From the NCBI RefSeq assembly GCF_001653235.2, contig NC_035790.1, forward strand, positions 4,588,001 to 4,652,000: a DNA stretch of 64,000 bases. The letters run 5' to 3'. This DNA comes from Pochonia chlamydosporia 170 (lineage: Eukaryota > Ascomycota > Sordariomycetes > Hypocreales > Clavicipitaceae). Under the pieces are notes generated by a model that saw only the letters and a program-made list of their open reading frames with translations, was not told the origin of the DNA and did no database searches. The position numbers were made by a program, and so were the translations under genes. The number at the start of each line of letters is the position of its first letter. Positions within the stretch are counted from its first letter, which is position 1. Below, piece by piece: positions 58,777 through 64,000 of this stretch.

Positions 58777-60935
58777 ATGCCGCCCCCGTCGTCGGCACAG
58801 CAAAAAGTCCTGACTGCCCAGTTTGTGAATCTAACTGGCGCTACAGAGCGGCAAGCTACCAAGGTATGTGTATGTTTGTGAGCAACACGGGCTCAGGTTC
58901 AAGCTCATCTGCCCCTCCCCCGGCCCGATTGCAAGATGCGTTTGGAGGTTGTATTACTGGGATTCGCCTGATTGCGCCTGCGTCTGCTTCATTTTCCCGC
59001 CGGTTCATCGTCGAAAACAAGGCAGACAAGACAAATGGCCAAGACCAAGACTTTTGATCAAGCTCAAGCTAATGTAACTTGTGGTGCAGTATTTGAAATC
59101 GACTGGCTACAAGATCAATGAGGCCGTTGATGCGTGAGTCCACACCATCTCCTTTCAAGCTTCCAACTCGCGAGCGCTCTCTCCCTCCCAAGCTACCCCA
59201 AGCTCCCCCAGTCAACCCCTCATCTCATCTCACCTCGTCTGCGACTGAGTCTCACCCCTTTTCACCTCTGTGCTATTGAATCTCCCTCTCGGCCGGTTCG
59301 ATATGGCCTCCTCGGACCATTCCGTGCGATGATCCGTCTCTGCGTGCTCCGCGTCAATTTGGCATGGACCTCTCCATCCAGGTGGATTATCGGTGGGGTC
59401 CCACTAACTGACGCAGCCCGTCACTGCCGACACACGACATAGTACGGCCGAGTGACGCCGATGGCTTTGAAACAAAATGTCCAAAAGGCCATCATCCAGT
59501 TATTCCGGCTTGCCATCTTGATCCCCCATCTTGCATCCCATCTGCAGTCTCCATTTTCGCCATTGGCGCCTCTATTTTGGCCTATAATTATCTCCGGCGC
59601 AGTATTACAAGGACCCTATGCAGACTGTTGCCCAATATCTCAAGCCCAGCCAGTTTATTGTCAGCCGAACACTCCGTCTTCCCGGCCCGTCTTCCCATGC
59701 CGTCTCGGCCTATTCGACCGTCGTGTATCTGGGGACTTGAAATCTAGGTCTCCATTACTTCCTTGGTCGACCTCATTTCTCCCCTTGGCTGGAATGATGG
59801 GCTGGAAAGATGTTAAACGTCGTTTTCCATCCAGGGCCGTCCCATTTTGGACTTCTTCCAAGCCAGCGCAAGACACAGATGATCATGGCAGCACAAAACC
59901 TCTCCCAGGGAAGGGGAAAGCTTCACGGTACAGGGGACTTCCGACATCCCGTCTTAGCTATCTGTTCCGCCCGCAAATTGTCAAGAATCAAGAGAGAGCA
60001 ACAAAATGCATACATTGGCCAAGTGGTCACTCTTTTCAGTCCAGAATTCGCACAGGGCTGTTAGAACTCGGAGGCTAACAGTGTGTTTGTCACTATTAGA
60101 TTTTATTCTTCCGGAAATGAGGTGAAGGGCCCATCACCGGTCGAGTCTAAGCTCGATGCTCTTTTCGACACATTACGAGGTACTCTATACATTCGTATTT
60201 GAAGGCTCACTATAGGCTTACCCAATTTTCCAGATGACAAGAACGATGAAAAGGACAAGATGGAGCTCGAATCTACCATGGATTATTTGGGCAGCAAATT
60301 GAACGTCAGTCTAGAGAACGCAGAATTATTTGTCGTTTTGGAAATAGTTCAAGCACCCAGCGTGGGAGAAATTACACGTCAGGGATACGTCGAGGGATGG
60401 AAGAAAGCAAAGTATGCACCGTGCTATTCATTTCCTTCATCAAGTTGTATTTGGGCTCACCGGAGAGACAAAACGTAACTGACTTGTAACCATTAGTGCG
60501 GGCACGACACATCAGGAGCACTCTCGCTATGTTCAGCGCCTTCTTTCTACTTTATCAAAGAATCCCGCAGTCTTCAAAAAGGTATACCGCTATACCTTCG
60601 TGGCTGGCCGCGAGGGAGATCAAAAATCCCTTAGTTTGGAGAATGCTCTCATTTATTGGGGCATGCTATTTTCGCCTCCTGGTATGGCCTGGAAGACGGA
60701 AAACCATGACTGGTTGGACCTGTGGAAGACGTTTCTTAATGAGAAATGGACTCGATCCGTCAACAAGGACATGTGGAACATGGTGTTGGAGTTTGCCGTC
60801 AAGACCCTGGCGGACGACAGCTTATCGTTCTGGAGCGAGGATGGCGCATGGCCAAGTGTAATCGATGATTTTGTCGAATGGTGTCTCAAGAAGGGTATTG
60901 GGAAGTCGGAGACCATGGACGTCGATGCCGCATAG
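58777..60935 (+). CDS. DCN1: Defective-in-cullin-neddylation protein 1 (DCN1)
   Basis: Five exons: 58777-58863, 59090-59133, 60100-60179, 60234-60411 and 60497-60935, 275 residues. The N-terminal UBA-like domain (FVNLTGATERQATKYLKSTG, then INEAVDAFYSS) is split over three exons, one only 44 bases long. The PONY/DCUN1 domain fills the rest (TMDYLGSKLNV, GYVEGWKKAN, LIYWGMLFSPPG, WPSVIDDFVEWC), including the acidic and hydrophobic surface that binds the cullin WHB domain. DCN1 is a scaffold E3-like factor that brings Ubc12~Nedd8 to cullins and so activates SCF ubiquitin ligases. Length fits the family. Intron 2 is 966 bases, about ten times the usual size here. Splice sites are GTATGT, GTGAGT, GTACTC and GTATGC donors with CAG/TAG acceptors. 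Confidence 0.93.
59461..60078 (+). other. 205-codon ORF inside DCN1 intron 2
   Basis: An ATG-started open frame occupies most of the 966-base intron, in a frame different from the downstream exon. The translation has many Pro, Ser and Arg and no recognisable domain. It could be chance, a nested gene or part of an alternative exon. I lean to chance because codon use looks unselected. Confidence 0.2.
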
Positions 60936-61499
60936 TGACGGACTAGAACGCAGTCTCCTCAAAGACTCTTGGCTCAAGCCAGAGCAGCATTATTACTGCC
61001 GTCAAGAAAAACCGGCACAGCACAGCTATTTGGACTCTTCGGGAAAGGAGACCTCACTTTTACATTATAACTAGAACGCGTCGTTTTAGTCTAGCGCAGA
61101 GGCTTGCGCTACTGAAATGACTTATGATAGACATGCAACAAACAAATCATGAATAAGAACCCCAAAAAAAAAAAAAAAAAATATACGACAGCGCTCCATG
61201 TCCTATTATGACATGATAAAATGGCATTCATGTGTTTCTTCTATAAACTTTCATCTGGAGATGGGCAATCTCCAACATGGCCTGAAACAATGCCCTAAAA
61301 CTAATGCCCAATGTACAAAGTTGTCCTGTAATGCTCTAGTTTCACATCGCCGTAGTTGTCCCCGTCGTAACCGGGGTCAACCATATTCGGTCCCCATGAT
61401 CCCAAGTTCAATATATCGTACACGCTCCAGCATCAAAAATGCCACGCAAATTTCGTCCCCCCTCCCTTCTCACCTGTCCCCCATCGTGAATGCAGCTCC
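60936..61499. other. Convergent intergenic region
   Basis: 3' ends of DCN1 (+) and the bS6m gene (-). Contains an 18-base A tract at 61164-61181. No gene recognised. Confidence 0.6.
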
Positions 61500-61968
61500 T
61501 TACGCCTCACTCCCTTGCGTCCTCCACTTAGGCTCCCCGAATCCCGACAACGTGCTCAACTTGCCATCCCCGAGCTTCACGTGCGCCGAGCGAATCATGC
61601 GCGGCTCCAGCCGCAGCGTCGTTCGCACATCCTGGTGAACCTTGGTCGACGAGTCGTACCGCATGACGAAGTAGTGGCCGTGTGTGTGCTTCATCTGGTG
61701 CACTGATATGGGCTTTGGGAGGGAGAATACGCCCCAGTTTGAGAGGCCGCGGACGACGCCGCCATTTCGGAGGACGAGAGAACCGACGGTTTGGGCGATT
61801 CTGCGGGTTTGTTAGTTTGGTTTGGGGGGATGGGGGAGTGGGATGGTCGTACTCTCTTACTTCGCCGAGGTTGCCGGGTCGGACCTGTGGGTTTTTGTTA
61901 GTTAAGCTGAATGGTTGGGTTGAAGGGGGATTGGGAGAGCGCACAATAGCAATTAACTCGTAGAGCAT
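61500..61968 (-). CDS. MRP17: Mitochondrial small-subunit ribosomal protein bS6m
   Basis: Three exons: 61968-61945 (24 bases), 61884-61853 (32 bases) and 61800-61500, 118 residues. The joined N-terminus MLYELIAIVRPGNLGEVREI is the bS6 family opening, and RNGGVVRGLSNWGVF, HGHYFVMRYDSS and LRLEPRMIRSAHVKLGDG complete the fold. It is a homologue of bacterial S6 and yeast Mrp17, part of the mitochondrial 30S-like platform. The second donor is GTACGA, two residues after a decoy GTAAGA that would break the frame. No cleavable presequence is evident, as is common for this protein. The gene symbol follows the yeast name. Confidence 0.92.
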
Positions 61969-62617
61969 ATTGACGGCTGCGCCTATGCTTTGTCGAGGAG
62001 TGTGGTGGTGATGGATTGGAGGTTGATGCTGGGGGTTGCATCTCGAAATTTGGTGCAGGGGTGTAGAACCGATGATTTGCCGGTGGGAACTGAGTGGTGT
62101 GGTGGCGCGCCAATGTTGTGGGCGAGAGCTTGAGCTTGCTACTTGGTCTTAATGGCGGGAATTGTGGCTAGGTGGTGGAGGCCCTTTTATGAGTAGAATA
62201 CAAAAGGTAAATGAGAAATATGAGTGGAATTTGTATGTATATAGTGTGAACTACCTAGGTAGTTTTAAATATTTCCATCTTCGTCTGGCTTTGTTCTGAA
62301 TTTTGGCCTGTACTTGTCGCACCTACTGAGGCATCTTTGCACACCGTGGCAGATCTAGTTCTGGTGCGATATGGTGCCTGATTACATCGTATCTAAACTG
62401 CGAGTGTATTCGGCTCAGATTTACGACTGTCTACTACACAGCCAACAAGGCCATTTCTGCTTCAAAAAGACAAGCTTGTCGCTGATATGGCTGGCAATAT
62501 TTCACCACCCTTAGGATTGCACTCTCAACAACCTCATAGAAACCGAAAGAATCTCGTACACATCTACCATCTACCTCATATAGTACACTGTTTTACAAGT
62601 ATTACACTGCATTTACA
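61969..62617. other. Intergenic region between bS6m and NDUFAF6
   Basis: No gene recognised. TACCTAGGTA lies at 62252-62261. Both flanking genes are minus strand, so this is the bS6m promoter and the NDUFAF6 3' region. Confidence 0.6.
62252..62261. repeat. TACCTAGGTA palindrome copy
   Basis: Exact 10-base palindrome (extended by one pair to CTACCTAGGTAG), 284 bases upstream of the bS6m start. Confidence 0.6.
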
Positions 62618-63767
62618 TTAGATCGTTTGCTTTGACAATGACTGCCATATCCTCCAAGGTAATCGCCAGCCCCCCGTTTTGACGGCAAATGGGTCAAAAT
62701 TCGCCTTTTCCAAATTCTCCAAGTAATGACTTGCTGGTATGGCTTCCAGCAGCACTCCAAAACTCTGTCGAATCTCCTTGGCTGTATCGCTCTCCTCCAG
62801 ATATACATGCTCGGCTTCTCCCTCATGTTCAAATTCATGACCGGGGTCTTCACCAGCCTTTAGTCGCTTCAGCATCTCCTGAGCCGTTATTACATGATCG
62901 TTTGCTCGGGTTGCCACCTTAAAAACAGCATCCTGCAGACCCGGTGCGTTTGGCCCTTGTCGAAACACTTCTTCCTCTTTCACACCCTCTTCAGCCATGA
63001 TGTCGAGCGGAAGCAGTAGCGATGGCTCTCGGGTTACTGGTGCGTCCATGCCGGAAGGAGTTTTGACAGGTTGTCCTGGTGCAGCTAAGACGGGAATGCC
63101 TCGCAGGACAGCAATGATGCCGCAGGCTTTGCCAATGTGGCTCGCTAGGTGATCGATGTGCATTGACCGCAGTGGCATGGACGCCAACGTTGCATACATC
63201 ATGGTTGAGTATGTATTTTCAGCATAATCCTCCAGTGCTGCGAGGTTGGTATACGGGCGGCCATCCATGTACTTTTCTCTCGTCTTGACCAGTCGCGATA
63301 CCCAGAATTTTATAGACTTCTTCGTCGCGTTGCCTGCTCGAGCTTCCAACCCCATGAGAGCTTGGTGTAGTAAGATGCAAATTGGTTCCCGTGGTGGATT
63401 TCCGGCAAAGGTCTTGTCGATGGATTCTTGCCAGAACTTGATGCGCAGAGCACCGATAGCTGGGTTCGATACAATTTCAGGGAGACGAACCAGCTCCAGG
63501 TTGAGTGCCCTGAGAGCAGCGTAGGTGTCTTGAACTGGGGACGGTACGAATCGTCGTATTAGATGCGCATCATAATCACTTGTCCTAGGGAGAAACGTTA
63601 GCAGAAGACTCTCAAGCGACAACGACAAGAGGTGACACCCACTGGAGCTGCCTCAAGCAGTATCCTCTTGCTGATTCCACATCGGCATCGGTCACATATC
63701 CACGACAGTTTGGTTTCGCGTATGCAAGCCTTCGCAGGCCATTGCAGATGACTTGGGGACGGCGCAT
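62618..63767 (-). CDS. Complex I assembly factor NDUFAF6 (squalene/phytoene synthase-like)
   Basis: Two exons: 63767-63643 and 63584-62618, 363 residues, intron GTGGGT/TAG. The N-terminus (MRRPQVICNGLRRLAYAKP) is basic and fits a mitochondrial presequence. The body has the all-helical squalene/phytoene-synthase fold: DADVESARGYCLRQL with YDAHL, IGALRIKFWQ, YAENTYSTMMY, HIGKACGIIAVLRGIP and a C-terminal KANFDPF segment. The Asp-rich DxxxD catalytic motifs of true synthases are not intact at these places, which marks the NDUFAF6 pseudoenzyme group. Known role in animals: early assembly of the ND1 arm of respiratory complex I on the matrix side; the same role is inferred here. Three CCAAT cores lie just upstream. 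Confidence 0.9.
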
Positions 63768-64000
63768 CAAGGGTAGCTGGAAAAGGACGGTCGCCGATAG
63801 CCTGGCTTGTGCTGAGGATGAGGTAAAATTATCTCACGGAAGACAATCGCATAGACCAATAATGGGTATTGCATTAGCCATCAATTGGGTCCATTGGATG
63901 GAGTAAAACTATTTTGTCGATGTAATCGAGCTTCCAGTCCCAAAAAAATTACAGTGGGGTGACGTAGCTGGACCTCATGTGGAGGGACATGGAGTCTGTG
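63768..64000. other. NDUFAF6 promoter region
   Basis: 233 bases to the window edge with no coding signal; contains the CCAAT cluster at 63856-63897. Confidence 0.5.
63856..63897. promoter_or_regulatory. Cluster of three CCAAT-box cores
   Basis: CCAAT at 63856-63860 and ATTGG at 63884-63888 and 63893-63897, 89 to 130 bases upstream of the NDUFAF6 start. CCAAT boxes are bound by the fungal HAP/CBC complex, a regulator of respiratory genes. Confidence 0.4.

Overview
The window is fungal nuclear DNA. Genes sit on both strands, most with short GT-AG introns, and the proteins have filamentous-ascomycete character (Zn2Cys6 regulator, Chs7 chaperone, PHO80-type cyclin, DUF3716-like and DUF8035-like proteins). 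The style suits Sordariomycetes, probably Hypocreales; that placement is my inference from protein appearance, not a search. All exon boundaries were worked out by eye from splice signals, reading phase and family knowledge.

Layout. 0-26.7 kb is gene-dense: a truncated alcohol-dehydrogenase-like gene (-), a Zn2Cys6 regulator (+), a GTPBP1/2-type translational GTPase (-), LSM3 (-), a small tubby-like hypothetical (+), a mitochondrial AEP2/ATP13-like protein (+), a DUF8035-like protein (-), a UTP8-like protein (-) divergent from an ELG1/ATAD5 clamp unloader (+), an SR-rich single-pass protein (-) and a CCoAOMT-like O-methyltransferase (-). 26.7-50.8 kb is gene-poor: only a PHO80-family cyclin and Chs7 are recognisable, separated by about 9.0, 2.2 and 9.6 kb without a recognisable gene. 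50.8-64 kb is dense again: a coiled-coil/DUF3716-like protein (+), a Rad4/Dpb11/TopBP1 BRCT protein (-), DCN1 (+), mitochondrial ribosomal protein bS6m (-) and the complex I assembly factor NDUFAF6 (-).

There is no biosynthetic cluster, transposon, rRNA, tRNA or CRISPR that I can support. Functional themes repeat without forming an operon-like unit: genome maintenance (ELG1, Rad4), mitochondria (AEP2-like, bS6m, NDUFAF6), RNA and translation (LSM3, UTP8-like, GTPBP1-like) and cell-cycle or wall growth (cyclin, DCN1, Chs7).

Most worth a second look: a possible overlooked spliced gene just downstream of LSM3; an unresolved reading-frame switch in the DUF3716-like gene; a 966-base intron in DCN1 that carries a 205-codon ORF; a canonical PCNA-binding motif inside the ELG1 ATPase; recurring 10-base motifs TACGGAGTAC and TACCTAGGTA outside genes; and MCB or CCAAT elements upstream of genes where they would make sense.
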